A program made the position numbers and the translations under genes. From positions 1 to 40,939 of the forward strand of contig JAZNEA010000011.1 of the NCBI GenBank assembly GCA_045588325.1: a stretch of 40,939 nucleotides of DNA, in the 5' to 3' direction. Within the stretch, counting starts at the first letter, position 1, and each line of letters opens with the position of its first letter. This DNA comes from RGIG7378 sp045588325 (GTDB lineage Bacteria > Bacillota > Clostridia > RGIG7378). Of this stretch, positions 8,358 to 16,515 are shown one piece after another. The notes beneath the pieces were generated by a model that did not search any database, was not told where the DNA came from, and saw nothing but the letters and a program-made list of their open reading frames with translations.

Positions 8358-9662
8358 ATGACATACGATGACGCCATACAATATATCCGCAGTGTTCAGT
8401 CCAGAGGATCTAAGCCAGGTCTTTCGCGTATGCGCCACCTTATGGAGAAGTTGGGCAATCCACAGAAGAAGTGCAAGTTTGTGCACGTTGTAGGCACCAA
8501 TGGCAAGGGTTCTTTCTGTTGTATGCTCTCCAATATACTGCGTTGTGCAGGATACAAGACAGGTCTCTTTACATCTCCACATATGGTTAAGATTAACGAG
8601 CGCATGAAGATCGACGGAGTGGACATTTCTGACGAGGAGCTCAGCGAGCTTTTGGCAGAGGTAATCCCACTGGCAGAGTCCATGCAGGATGACCTTCCTA
8701 CAGAGTTCGAGATCATGACAGCCATTGGATTTATGTTCTTTGCCAGACACAATGTCTCCATCGTAGTTTTGGAGGCAGGTCTGGGAGGCGAAAAGGATTC
8801 CACCAACATCATCGATGCTCCGGAGCTGGCAGTTGTCACCAATATCGGCCTGGACCACGTAGCATATCTGGGAGATACATTTGAGCAGATTGCCGCCACC
8901 AAGGCCAAGATTATTAAGCCTGGTTGCGATGCGTTGTTCTATGGACAGAACATGGAGGCACAGGAGGCCATACAGGCCAGGTGCGATGAGGTAGGTGTCC
9001 AGTTGAGCGTTCCGGATTATAGCCGCATCAGTCAGCCCCTGTGGGATCAGAACGGCAGCAGCTTTATCTGGTCAGGACCCAGATGGCACATTTCTTTAAT
9101 TGGCATTCACCAGATTTATAATGCAGTAATGGTTCTGGAGGCTGTTCGCATCCTCAGAGATCGCGGATGGAGGATCGACATGGATACCATGGATCAGGGT
9201 CTCAGGCAGACTTACTGGCCCGGCAGATTCGAGGTATTGCAGAGACACCAGGAGGCCACAGAGACAGAGGCATACAGGCCCGCAGTAATTACAGATGGCG
9301 GACACAATCCTCAGGGAGTTGCTGCCACTGTCAAGACATTGCAGGAGATCTACCCAGAGCAAAAGTATATTTATGTAATGGGCGTTATGGCAGACAAGGA
9401 CGTTACTGAGATTTTGGACACTATGTTGCCCCATGGAGTCAAGGTGTTCACCGTCAGACCACACAACACCCGATCCATGGATGCAGAGCTTTTGGCAGAC
9501 AAGATCAGGGCCTGGGGCGCAGAGGCAGAGGCGTGCGAGTCTGTAGCAGATGGCGTTGCCAAGGCAGTTGATCTGGCTACACAGATGGGCCAGGGCATAC
9601 CGGTAGTTGCCATTGGGTCCCTCTACATGTATAGCGACGTAAAGAAGTGCTTTGCAAAATAA
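8358..9662 (+). CDS. folC: folylpolyglutamate synthase / dihydrofolate synthase
   Basis: A 434-residue Mur-ligase-family enzyme that adds glutamate to folates (and dihydropteroate) with ATP. The P-loop VGTNGKGS (residues about 42-49), the LFTSPH segment and the ERMKIDG region are FolC hallmarks. The C-terminal domain contains TDGGHNPQG, another conserved signature. GGAG lies 8 bases before the start. Co-transcription with folT is likely: polyglutamylation traps imported folate in the cell. Confidence 0.95.
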   Translation: MTYDDAIQYIRSVQSRGSKPGLSRMRHLMEKLGNPQKKCKFVHVVGTNGKGSFCCMLSNILRCAGYKTGLFTSPHMVKINERMKIDGVDISDEELSELLAEVIPLAESMQDDLPTEFEIMTAIGFMFFARHNVSIVVLEAGLGGEKDSTNIIDAPELAVVTNIGLDHVAYLGDTFEQIAATKAKIIKPGCDALFYGQNMEAQEAIQARCDEVGVQLSVPDYSRISQPLWDQNGSSFIWSGPRWHISLIGIHQIYNAVMVLEAVRILRDRGWRIDMDTMDQGLRQTYWPGRFEVLQRHQEATETEAYRPAVITDGGHNPQGVAATVKTLQEIYPEQKYIYVMGVMADKDVTEILDTMLPHGVKVFTVRPHNTRSMDAELLADKIRAWGAEAEACESVADGVAKAVDLATQMGQGIPVVAIGSLYMYSDVKKCFAK

Positions 9663-9683
9663 CACACCACAAATAGTCAGGTT

Positions 9684-9718
9684 AAGTGCTCCTCACAGCA
9701 GAGGGGCACTTTTTATTA
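9684..9718 (+). terminator. intrinsic terminator after folC
   Basis: AAGTGCTCCTC, loop ACAGCA, GAGGGGCACTT followed by T residues. Confidence 0.88.
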
Positions 9719-9730
9719 TGGCGCGAGGGC

Positions 9731-9764
9731 AAACAAAACCCCCTGCAGTTCAGGCTGCAAGGGG
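9731..9764 (-). terminator. intrinsic terminator after the DUF1836 gene
   Basis: Read on the minus strand, CCCCTTGCAG and CTGCAGGGG form a stem with a loop, then TTTTGTTT. It lies just past the stop at 9774. Confidence 0.85.
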
Positions 9765-9773
9765 CGAATGTGT

Positions 9774-10313
9774 CTATTTGTCGTTACCGTCCGTCGGTTC
9801 CTGGCTGCTCAGTATGGTCTGCACATAGAACTTGTTGGCAAAGGCCACAGATGCTGCCCGGATGGCACCGTGCTGATCTCGATTGTCTGCAGAGGCTGCA
9901 GGCAGAGTCGCCCGTCCGTCAGATGAATCGCCGAACACATATTGTATAGCTGACTCCAACTCCTGACAGAACAGGTCATAGGCCTCCTGGGGAGTGTACG
10001 TCTCCAGAACAAACCCCTTGAGTCTGGCCAACTCAGAAATGCTCATTACCCTCTTGAGCATGGCCAGTATGAGGAAAAACGCCACCTTAGGGCGATCATA
10101 CTTCTTGGCAACCGGAGCACTGACCATACGTTGCTTGACGTAGTTGTTGATCATGGTGGGGGTCATGAGCTTGTCATCTGGGTCCTCAGGCGCAAAGATG
10201 CTCAAATACTTGTCAATCAGGCTGATAATCTGATCCATGTACAGATCCAGCTCGGGCAACTCTCTCCACCTGGGCAGATGGTAGCTAAGTATCTCACTCC
10301 TGTTGGTAATCAT
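9774..10313 (-). CDS. DUF1836 family protein
   Basis: A 179-residue soluble protein. The opening LPRWRELPELDLYMDQ, the motif TPTMINNYVKQ (about residues 53-63) and the following KYDRPKVAFFLILAMLK match the DUF1836 family, which is common in Firmicutes and looks like a winged-helix-type DNA-binding fold. The tail after about residue 130 is low in conservation. The start at 10313 is chosen because GGAGGGG lies six bases upstream; a longer in-frame start at 10358 lacks one. It is a single-gene transcript with its own promoter and terminator. Function is unknown; a regulator is possible. Confidence 0.8.
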   Translation of the reverse strand: MITNRSEILSYHLPRWRELPELDLYMDQIISLIDKYLSIFAPEDPDDKLMTPTMINNYVKQRMVSAPVAKKYDRPKVAFFLILAMLKRVMSISELARLKGFVLETYTPQEAYDLFCQELESAIQYVFGDSSDGRATLPAASADNRDQHGAIRAASVAFANKFYVQTILSSQEPTDGNDK

Positions 10314-10340
10314 AATCCCCTCCAATAACGTTTTGTGTTC

Positions 10341-10368
10341 ATTATAATATAAACCCATAACCAGTCAA
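10341..10368 (-). promoter_or_regulatory. promoter of the DUF1836 gene
   Basis: On the minus strand, TTGACT (10363-10368), 16 bases, TATAAT (10341-10346), 28 bases before the start codon. Confidence 0.75.
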
Positions 10369-10490
10369 GAAGACCTCATAATCAACAGACCTTAGTTGGT
10401 ATAGAAAACCAGATGCCCCACGAAACGTGCAATTGACTTTTGCCCCTGCCTGCGGTACTGTGAATTTGAATGAATATTTGGGAGAAAAAT

Positions 10491-11693
10491 ATGGACAAAG
10501 TCAGATTGTTATTTGCAAACCCTGGACAGGATATGAGCCGGGAGATCAGATTGTGTTGGCATAGCGATAGCAGGGAGAGCGTCCTGAGGGTTTCGGGCCA
10601 GGAGGAGTGCCGCCTTGTTGGACAACTCATAGACTGTGGGTACGCTGACTACGGCACATATTATAAATTCGAATATTCCATGGACGACCTGATTCCGGAC
10701 ACGGAGTACAGCTTTACTGTTACGTCCGACGGGTTTACCACGGAGCCCCATGTATTCCGCACAGGCAAGCAGGAGCTGACCGCCGGAGTTATTGGCATAT
10801 TCAGCGATGTTCACATGGCTCCGGACGAGGCAGACAAGGTGGATGTGTGTGATAGCCTGTTGGAGCGTCTGCATGGACTGGTGGGCAGGCCGGACTTTAA
10901 CATATTTATGGGAGATCTGGTCAAGAGAGGAGCCTACTATAACCAGTGGGAACTCTTTGGGCACCCAAATTTTGCAACAGGGTACACATTGGCTCTGGTG
11001 GCAGGCAATCACGACTACTACTACCAGGACAAGGTCAGACGGGAAAATTCTCGCTTTCTGGCCCTGTGCAACACGCCTCTGAACGGCGCACCCCAGGTTC
11101 GATCCAGTTATTACTTCCTGACAAACAGGATTCTCTTTGCAGTGCTGGACCCCATCATGGAGGAATGTGCAGAGGCAAACGCCACCCAGAGAGACCTGGC
11201 CACCCAGGAGAGCTGGCTAAGGGGAGTTTTTGACAGCAATGCAGGCAAGTACGACTACATAGTGGTTATGCAGCATTACCCTCATTTTGTGGCTGATGGT
11301 GGCGGTTCCGTGGGATGGGGCGGATACCACAGATGGCGCAATCTGTTTGACGAATACGGCGTGGACCTGGCAATTTCCGGAGACTATCACTGCTACGTGT
11401 GCTCTAAGCCTTTGGCCGGAGACCAGCCGGTGGAGCCCGGAAAGGGTACAGTATATGTGACGGTGCCCATGATAGCCCAGACATATTATGAGTCTGACTT
11501 TAGGGGAGACGATAATGTGCCGTGGCTGGATGTACTGGATGCCAATATGGCAACCACAGGAGCCGGTTACCTTAAGGTGGATAGCACGGGACTAGAATTG
11601 GCTACCTTTGATGGAGAGGGCCGAGTGCGCCACGTTGTCAATGTTCCTGCCAGAAACCGCAGATATTCCGTTGAAGGCGGCGTGACAGTTTGA
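10491..11693 (+). CDS. cytoplasmic metallophosphoesterase, purple-acid-phosphatase-like
   Basis: A 400-residue protein with an N-terminal beta-sandwich (about residues 1-90, fibronectin-like) and a calcineurin-like phosphoesterase domain. Metal-ligand motifs occur in order: SDVH, MGDLV, GNHD, MQHYPH and SGDYHCY. This architecture resembles purple acid phosphatases, but there is no signal peptide, so it should act inside the cell. ATG 10491 has GGGAGA five bases upstream; the in-frame ATG at 10470 has none. A second, secreted relative is at 32085. The substrate is unknown. Confidence 0.8.
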   Translation: MDKVRLLFANPGQDMSREIRLCWHSDSRESVLRVSGQEECRLVGQLIDCGYADYGTYYKFEYSMDDLIPDTEYSFTVTSDGFTTEPHVFRTGKQELTAGVIGIFSDVHMAPDEADKVDVCDSLLERLHGLVGRPDFNIFMGDLVKRGAYYNQWELFGHPNFATGYTLALVAGNHDYYYQDKVRRENSRFLALCNTPLNGAPQVRSSYYFLTNRILFAVLDPIMEECAEANATQRDLATQESWLRGVFDSNAGKYDYIVVMQHYPHFVADGGGSVGWGGYHRWRNLFDEYGVDLAISGDYHCYVCSKPLAGDQPVEPGKGTVYVTVPMIAQTYYESDFRGDDNVPWLDVLDANMATTGAGYLKVDSTGLELATFDGEGRVRHVVNVPARNRRYSVEGGVTV

Positions 11694-11726
11694 TAAAATA
11701 GTATTACTTAAATTAGGAGGTTTCAT

Positions 11727-12917
11727 ATGGGACTTATTAAGGCAGCATTGGGATCTATTAACGGCATCTTGGCCGACCAGTGGAAGGAGTATTTTTATTG
11801 TGAGGCCATGCCTGCACAGGTTTTGGTGTCCAAGGGTCTTAAGCAGGTTAAGGGCAGGAGCTCTAACACCAAGGGTGAGACCAACATTATATCCAACGGC
11901 TCTGTCATCGCGGTCAACGAGGGACAGTGCATGATCATCGTGGACCAGGGACGCATTGTGGACATTTCTGCAGAGCCTGGCGAGTACGTGTACAGCATTT
12001 CCTCTGAGCCGTCCATTTTCTATGGAGCAATGGCCCGTGAGCTCATCGACAACGGCATCAAGCGCTTTGGCTTTGGTGGTCAGCCCGCCAAGGACCAGAG
12101 AGTATACTTTATCAACACCAAGGAGATTACAGGCAACAAGTATGGCACAGCCACACCTATTCCGTTCAGAGTAGTGGACAGAAATGTAGGCCTGGACGTG
12201 GATATATCCATCCGCATTCACGGAGAGTATTCATACAGGATCTCCAATCCCATTATGTTTTACAAGAATGTTTGCGGCAACGTAGCCGGCACATATACCA
12301 GAGACAATTTGGACAGTCAGCTCAAGACCGAGCTCATGACAGCCCTTAACCCTGCCATGGCCAGGATATCCGAGCAGGGCATCAGATACAGTGCATTGCC
12401 GGCACATACCATGGAGATCAGCGAGGCGCTCAACTCCATACTGTCAGACAAGTGGTCCAACACAAGAGGTATCGAGGTAGCGTCCTTTGGAGTCAGCTCA
12501 GTTACAGCCTCTGAGGAGGACGAGAATATGATTAAGCAGATGCAGCGCAGTGGAGCCTTCAGGGATCCCTCCATGGCCGCAGCAACCATGGTCGGCGCCC
12601 AGTCAGATGCCATGATGGCAGCTGCCAGGAACCAGAACGGCGCAGCCATGGGCTTTATGGGCATGAACATGGCAGCCCAGGCAGGCGGCGTCAACGCAGC
12701 TGACCTGTACGCAATGGGCGCCCAGGCTAAGGCACCTGCCACCAATGGCGGCCAGAGGGCTTGTCCCACCTGTGGACAGCTCAGCGACGGCAAGTTCTGT
12801 CCCTCCTGTGGCACACAGATGCCTACTGCTCAGGCCAAGGGCGGATACTGTCCACAGTGCGGGTCCCAGGTTGCTGGCGGCGCGGCATTTTGCTCCTCCT
12901 GCGGTCACAGACTCTGA
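11727..12917 (+). CDS. SPFH (band 7-like) domain protein with two C-terminal zinc ribbons
   Basis: A 396-residue protein. The first 280 residues match the SPFH-type family represented by Bacillus YdjI, including the opening GLIKAALGSINGILADQWKEY. An Ala/Met/Gly-rich linker follows (about 285-340). Two zinc ribbons close the protein: Cys346/349/358/361 and Cys375/378/389/392. There is no membrane segment; YdjI relatives are recruited to membranes under envelope stress, often with PspA-like partners, which are not seen here. The start has AGGAGG 7 bases upstream. The gene is followed by a terminator, so it ends its transcript. Confidence 0.85.
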   Translation: MGLIKAALGSINGILADQWKEYFYCEAMPAQVLVSKGLKQVKGRSSNTKGETNIISNGSVIAVNEGQCMIIVDQGRIVDISAEPGEYVYSISSEPSIFYGAMARELIDNGIKRFGFGGQPAKDQRVYFINTKEITGNKYGTATPIPFRVVDRNVGLDVDISIRIHGEYSYRISNPIMFYKNVCGNVAGTYTRDNLDSQLKTELMTALNPAMARISEQGIRYSALPAHTMEISEALNSILSDKWSNTRGIEVASFGVSSVTASEEDENMIKQMQRSGAFRDPSMAAATMVGAQSDAMMAAARNQNGAAMGFMGMNMAAQAGGVNAADLYAMGAQAKAPATNGGQRACPTCGQLSDGKFCPSCGTQMPTAQAKGGYCPQCGSQVAGGAAFCSSCGHRL

Positions 12918-12944
12918 TCCGCAGCCACATGCTATCGACACATT

Positions 12945-12977
12945 GCCACGATGAGCCCATGCCCATCGTGGCTTTTT
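12945..12977 (+). terminator. intrinsic terminator after the SPFH gene
   Basis: GCCACGATG and CATCGTGGC form a perfect 9-bp stem followed by TTTTT. Confidence 0.92.
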
Positions 12978-12985
12978 GCATTCTA

Positions 12986-13014
12986 TTGACACTTTGAGGC
13001 AATAAGACTAAAAT
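12986..13014 (+). promoter_or_regulatory. promoter of the 13048-15678 operon
   Basis: TTGACA (12986-12991), 17 bases, TAAAAT (13009-13014), 34 bases before the start codon at 13048. Confidence 0.8.
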
Positions 13015-13047
13015 TACAGATAAGACGACACTTATTGGGGAGGCACT

Positions 13048-14286
13048 ATGTATTATTGTTGCAATCGCAAGACCAAGGCAGAGATGTTGCTGGTAAAGTC
13101 ACCGGCACAGCAGTCAGAGGGAGGATCTCTTTACCAGGCAGTTGGACCAGAGGATAAGTATATCGGCAATATTTTGCTGGCCATTCTCCAGGATCCTGAG
13201 GGCAACCCGTATATTCAGCTGTGCAAGAAGGCTGCAGGCAAGAGGTATCCTGTCATATTGTCATATATCCACGGTATTGAGGCCAAGAGACTGGGACATG
13301 ATGAGAACTCGGAGTTCAACGCCGACTTTTTCCGCAGACTGTGCGACTATAAGTTTAATATCAGTATTCAGACAGTGGATGTGCCTTGGGACCTCTTTGA
13401 GAACAGGGCAGAGGCCAAGATGATCGTCAACTACGACAGGTTCTGTGAGGACCTGGCAGGAGGAGTGGCACATTCCACACTGCGCAGGGATAGTTTTGGC
13501 GAGGACAACATGAACAATCTCATGTATGGCATATATAAGGCCTTTTGTCAGGACAACGTGGAGAACATGTACGATTTCTTTAAGAAGTACGACGATGACG
13601 AAATAGGCAGATTTTGCCTCATAGACCAGGTGTTTAAGCGCTGTGCAGAGGGCGTATACTTTGATGACATGTATGACTGGGACATTTACTCCATCACCAC
13701 CCCGGAGTACCTGGTGCTGGCCATGTATTACAGCATTCTCAAGCATGGCATTAAGTTTACATTCTGCAAGAACTGTGGTCGCCCCTTTATTTCCCAGGGC
13801 AAGAGGTACGCATACTATTGCGACACATACAACGAGCAGCTGGGCATGTCCTGCAGAGACTTTAATGTGGTCAAGGGACAGGAGGTTCGCACCACTGAGT
13901 TTGAAAAGCTGAAAAAGCGAGTCCGCGACAGAGTTTACGTGGGACAGCGCAGGTTCGAGGCCAGGCATGGTTCTGACGAGGGAGCACCAGTTTGCTACTA
14001 CGATTACCTTAAGGAGTGTTTCAAGAAGGGCGTGGTAGAGTACGAGAGGCAGATGATCTCCGACCTGGCAGGCATTTCCAAGGAGGAGTACGTGGCCCAG
14101 ACCGAGATCAGGGACAGGTATGAGGCCTTCCTCAACGAGATTAACGACAGGTGCGCCAAGGAGCATCGCAAGGATCCGGATTACCTGACATGGAAGGAGC
14201 AGCACAGGACCAGAGGAGATCTGGACCCCAGATGGCATGACAAGAGCGGCAGGTTGTCCGTAAAGGGAGATAAGTACAATGAATGA
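13048..14286 (+). CDS. unknown protein with a CxxC zinc-knuckle-like motif
   Basis: A 412-residue soluble protein rich in charged residues. The only clear motif is FCKNCGRPFIS...YYCD...SCR, with Cys240, 243, 258 and 269, which looks like a single zinc-binding site. It resembles the Clostridia proteins grouped as DUF6076, but this is from memory of the motif and is tentative. The start has GGGAGG upstream. Its last bases overlap the next gene by eight, so translation is probably coupled. It is first in a three-gene operon ending in uridine phosphorylase. Function is unknown. Confidence 0.7.
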   Translation: MYYCCNRKTKAEMLLVKSPAQQSEGGSLYQAVGPEDKYIGNILLAILQDPEGNPYIQLCKKAAGKRYPVILSYIHGIEAKRLGHDENSEFNADFFRRLCDYKFNISIQTVDVPWDLFENRAEAKMIVNYDRFCEDLAGGVAHSTLRRDSFGEDNMNNLMYGIYKAFCQDNVENMYDFFKKYDDDEIGRFCLIDQVFKRCAEGVYFDDMYDWDIYSITTPEYLVLAMYYSILKHGIKFTFCKNCGRPFISQGKRYAYYCDTYNEQLGMSCRDFNVVKGQEVRTTEFEKLKKRVRDRVYVGQRRFEARHGSDEGAPVCYYDYLKECFKKGVVEYERQMISDLAGISKEEYVAQTEIRDRYEAFLNEINDRCAKEHRKDPDYLTWKEQHRTRGDLDPRWHDKSGRLSVKGDKYNE

Positions 14287-14914
14287 TGTAGAACGCAGAT
14301 TGGAGTGGGAGAACCAAAAGGAGATCAACCGGGAGAAGTTCAGCCGCCGTCGCAAGATATTGTTCGATGTTATTGCGGTGGCCACCTTGGGATTTATCAT
14401 CTTTTGGGGATTTGGCGGAGGCACATGGGTTGCCAATCAGATGCCGGATAAGCCTGTTTCCGAGTTCTTTTTCTCACTTTCCTCAGGCAAGGTGGATAAG
14501 CTGGAGAATTATGTAATCAACGGCTTTTCTATCAAGGAGACCGAGGACACAGAGGATCAGGTTCCAGGAGAGGAGATACTGGAGCCCACAGACATAGATT
14601 CGCCGGGCGCAGAGATTCTGAACCATTTTAACTCCATGCGACAGACCTTTGGCTATAGCATAACTGTCCTCTACGAAAAGGAGGGCAAGGAGAATTGCTC
14701 GGCAGAGCAGTTGGCTCAGATCAACGAGGCCCTGGAGAAGTACAATGTCGGCCCCTGCACCAAGGCATGCAAGATAACCTATTCCGTCCGCATCAGCGGG
14801 AAAAAGAGCGTTATCAAGAACAGCCTGTATGAGGGAACGGCCACGACAGTTCGCATAGATGGTAAGTGGTATATTATGCCTGGCACATTAGAATACAATG
14901 AGGTTACACCATGA
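14279..14914 (+). CDS. single-pass membrane protein of unknown function
   Basis: A 211-residue protein. A basic cytoplasmic tail (residues 1-26, with FSRRRK) is followed by one membrane segment at about 28-50 and an extracytoplasmic domain. The middle (about 80-110) is acidic. The C-terminal domain has a strand-rich pattern ending in DGKWYIMPG, as seen in small extracellular ligand-binding or immunity-like domains (for example DUF4878-type), but no family is assigned. It overlaps the upstream gene by eight bases and udp by four (ATGA). Confidence 0.7.
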   Translation: MNDVERRLEWENQKEINREKFSRRRKILFDVIAVATLGFIIFWGFGGGTWVANQMPDKPVSEFFFSLSSGKVDKLENYVINGFSIKETEDTEDQVPGEEILEPTDIDSPGAEILNHFNSMRQTFGYSITVLYEKEGKENCSAEQLAQINEALEKYNVGPCTKACKITYSVRISGKKSVIKNSLYEGTATTVRIDGKWYIMPGTLEYNEVTP

Positions 14915-15678
14915 CAGAACAGGAATTAGAGTATCACCTTAAGTTAAAGACAGGTGACGTTGGACGATATTGCATATTGCCAGGAGATCCCGGCAGATGC
15001 GAGATGATAGCCCAGTACCTGGACAATCCCGTATTCATCCAGTCCAACAGAGAGTACGTCACATATACCGGCACGTTGCTGGGGGAGAAGGTTTCTGTGG
15101 TTTCCACGGGGATTGGCGGCCCATCTGCAGCCATAGCCATTGAGGAATTGGCGCATATCGGAGCGGACACATTTATCCGCATCGGCACCTGCGGAGGCAT
15201 TGCCTTGGAGGTTGAGACAGACCATGTGGTTATCGCCACAGGAGCTGTGAGACAGGAGGGCACATCCCGCGAATACGCCCCCATGGAGTTCCCGGCAGTG
15301 GCATCCTATGATGTGCTGACAGCGTTGGTGAAGGCTGCGGAGAATCTGGACTATCGCCATCACGTAGGTGTTGTGCAGAGCAAGGATTCGTTCTACGGAC
15401 AGCATAGTCCTGAGACCATGCCAATCAGCGGCGAACTGCAGGCGAAGTGGGAGGCATGGAAGAGGTTGGGCGTATTGGCCAGCGAGATGGAGTCATCCAT
15501 CCTGTTTACGGTGGCAGCTGCCCGCAAACTCAGAGCCGGCGCGTGTTTCCATACTGTGTGGAATCAGGAGCGCATTCAGGCAGGCCTGGATTGTAGGGAG
15601 GCTCACGATACCAGCAGAGCCATACAGGTGGCAGTAGAGGCAGTAAAACTGCTGATTCAGCAGGATAGAAAAGCGTAA
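14911..15678 (+). CDS. udp: uridine phosphorylase
   Basis: A 255-residue nucleoside phosphorylase-I family enzyme that splits uridine with phosphate to uracil and ribose-1-phosphate. Evidence: PGDPGRC near the N-terminus (phosphate site), STGIGGPSAAIAIEEL, the RIGTCGG motif, SKDSFYGQHSPE and LASEMESS (the catalytic/ribose-binding Glu-Met-Glu). The length fits Udp (about 253). The start overlaps the previous stop as ATGA. Pyrimidine salvage context is otherwise absent. Confidence 0.92.
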   Translation: MTEQELEYHLKLKTGDVGRYCILPGDPGRCEMIAQYLDNPVFIQSNREYVTYTGTLLGEKVSVVSTGIGGPSAAIAIEELAHIGADTFIRIGTCGGIALEVETDHVVIATGAVRQEGTSREYAPMEFPAVASYDVLTALVKAAENLDYRHHVGVVQSKDSFYGQHSPETMPISGELQAKWEAWKRLGVLASEMESSILFTVAAARKLRAGACFHTVWNQERIQAGLDCREAHDTSRAIQVAVEAVKLLIQQDRKA

Positions 15679-15698
15679 ATACAATTTTGTGCAAACTG

Positions 15699-15727
15699 TT
15701 GCACTATGTAGAATTACATGGTATAAT
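15699..15727 (+). promoter_or_regulatory. promoter of tRNA-Pro
   Basis: TTGCAC (15699-15704), 17 bases, TATAAT (15722-15727), 43 bases before the tRNA. The spacer region contains GGGGGAGACCCC, a small hairpin. Confidence 0.75.
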
Positions 15728-15769
15728 TCGCCTTGCGCTTTGGGGGAGACCCCTTAGTTGACAAATAGT

Positions 15770-15848
15770 CGGGGTGTAGCTCAGTTTGGCTGAGAGTGCT
15801 TGCTTGGGGTGCAAGAGGTCGCAAGTTCGAGTCTTGTCACTCCGACCA
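15770..15848 (+). tRNA. tRNA-Pro (anticodon GGG)
   Basis: Acceptor stem CGGGGTG/CACTCCG with one G-T pair, D stem GCTC/GAGT with a long 11-base loop, anticodon stem CTTGC/GCAAG with loop TTGGGGT (anticodon GGG), T loop TTCGAGT, CCA encoded. At 79 bases it is slightly longer than most tRNA-Pro because of the D loop. Confidence 0.93.
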
Positions 15849-15852
15849 TTAT

Positions 15853-15887
15853 TCCGGGATCCGTACATACGGGTCCCGGATTTTTTT
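15853..15887 (+). terminator. intrinsic terminator after tRNA-Pro
   Basis: TCCGGGATCCGT, loop ACAT, ACGGGTCCCGGA, then seven T. The stem is 12 bp with one mismatch. Confidence 0.93.
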
Positions 15888-15999
15888 GTGCAAAAAGTGA
15901 TAATTCCCACAGAAGTGACATATATTGGACAGCTCCTGGAATACAATATCAGAGGACATCAAAATATTAGTTGACCAATAATTGAAAGGAGCAGGTTTT

Positions 16000-16452
16000 A
16001 TGGGACTAATGGACAAAATTGGAGGCAGTATTATGCAGGGGATGATGGGCAACCTCTCAGAGGTAACCCCGGAGAAATTGACCCAGGAGTATGGCATGTA
16101 TCTGATGGATGGTGAGACCATCCGCGCAGGATTTGTGCTGATCAGGGATGTTGTGATCTTTACGGACAGGAGGATCATCGACCTGGATAAGCAGGGAGCC
16201 ACAGGACAAAAGGCACGTATTAGCTCCATATACCTGGACTCCATTATCAACGTGTCTGCTGAGACTGCAGGTTTTGGGATGGACGACAGCGAGATCAACA
16301 TCGAGTTTATTTCCTCACCCTATTTCAGGGCCAATGGTGGAGTGGCTGTGTCCTCCAGAAAGTTTGAGTTCCCCAGGAGGTATCAGATACAGGGGATATA
16401 CAAGTGGCTGCAGGAGATTGCGTACACCAACCACCTGAGCATCAATAAGTGA
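16000..16452 (+). CDS. bacterial PH-domain protein
   Basis: A 150-residue protein that is nearly all one bacterial pleckstrin-homology domain of the YvbH type: EYGMYLMDGETIRAGF, then FTDRRIIDLDKQG and the closing YKWLQEI helix. Such domains are small, soluble and often linked to envelope stress, but their ligand is not established. The start at 16000 is set by GAAAGGAG at 15984-15991; an in-frame ATG at 15982 would precede it. It is a single gene with a terminator downstream. Confidence 0.8.
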   Translation: MGLMDKIGGSIMQGMMGNLSEVTPEKLTQEYGMYLMDGETIRAGFVLIRDVVIFTDRRIIDLDKQGATGQKARISSIYLDSIINVSAETAGFGMDDSEINIEFISSPYFRANGGVAVSSRKFEFPRRYQIQGIYKWLQEIAYTNHLSINK

Positions 16453-16460
16453 TGGTAGAC

Positions 16461-16499
16461 AAAAGGCAACCTACGGTTTCGCAGGTTGCCTTTGACTTT
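16461..16499. terminator. bidirectional terminator between convergent genes
   Basis: AAAGGCAACC and GGTTGCCTTT form a 10-bp stem, plus inner pairs, followed by GACTTTT on the plus strand. It serves the PH gene and probably also the convergent gene ending at 16516. Confidence 0.8.
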
Positions 16500-16515
16500 T
16501 AGATTATGTAATTGT

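Noticed and set aside
13261..14436. A 391-residue minus-strand open frame
   Set aside because: It lies opposite a good operon with coupled starts, has low-complexity translation and no start signal.
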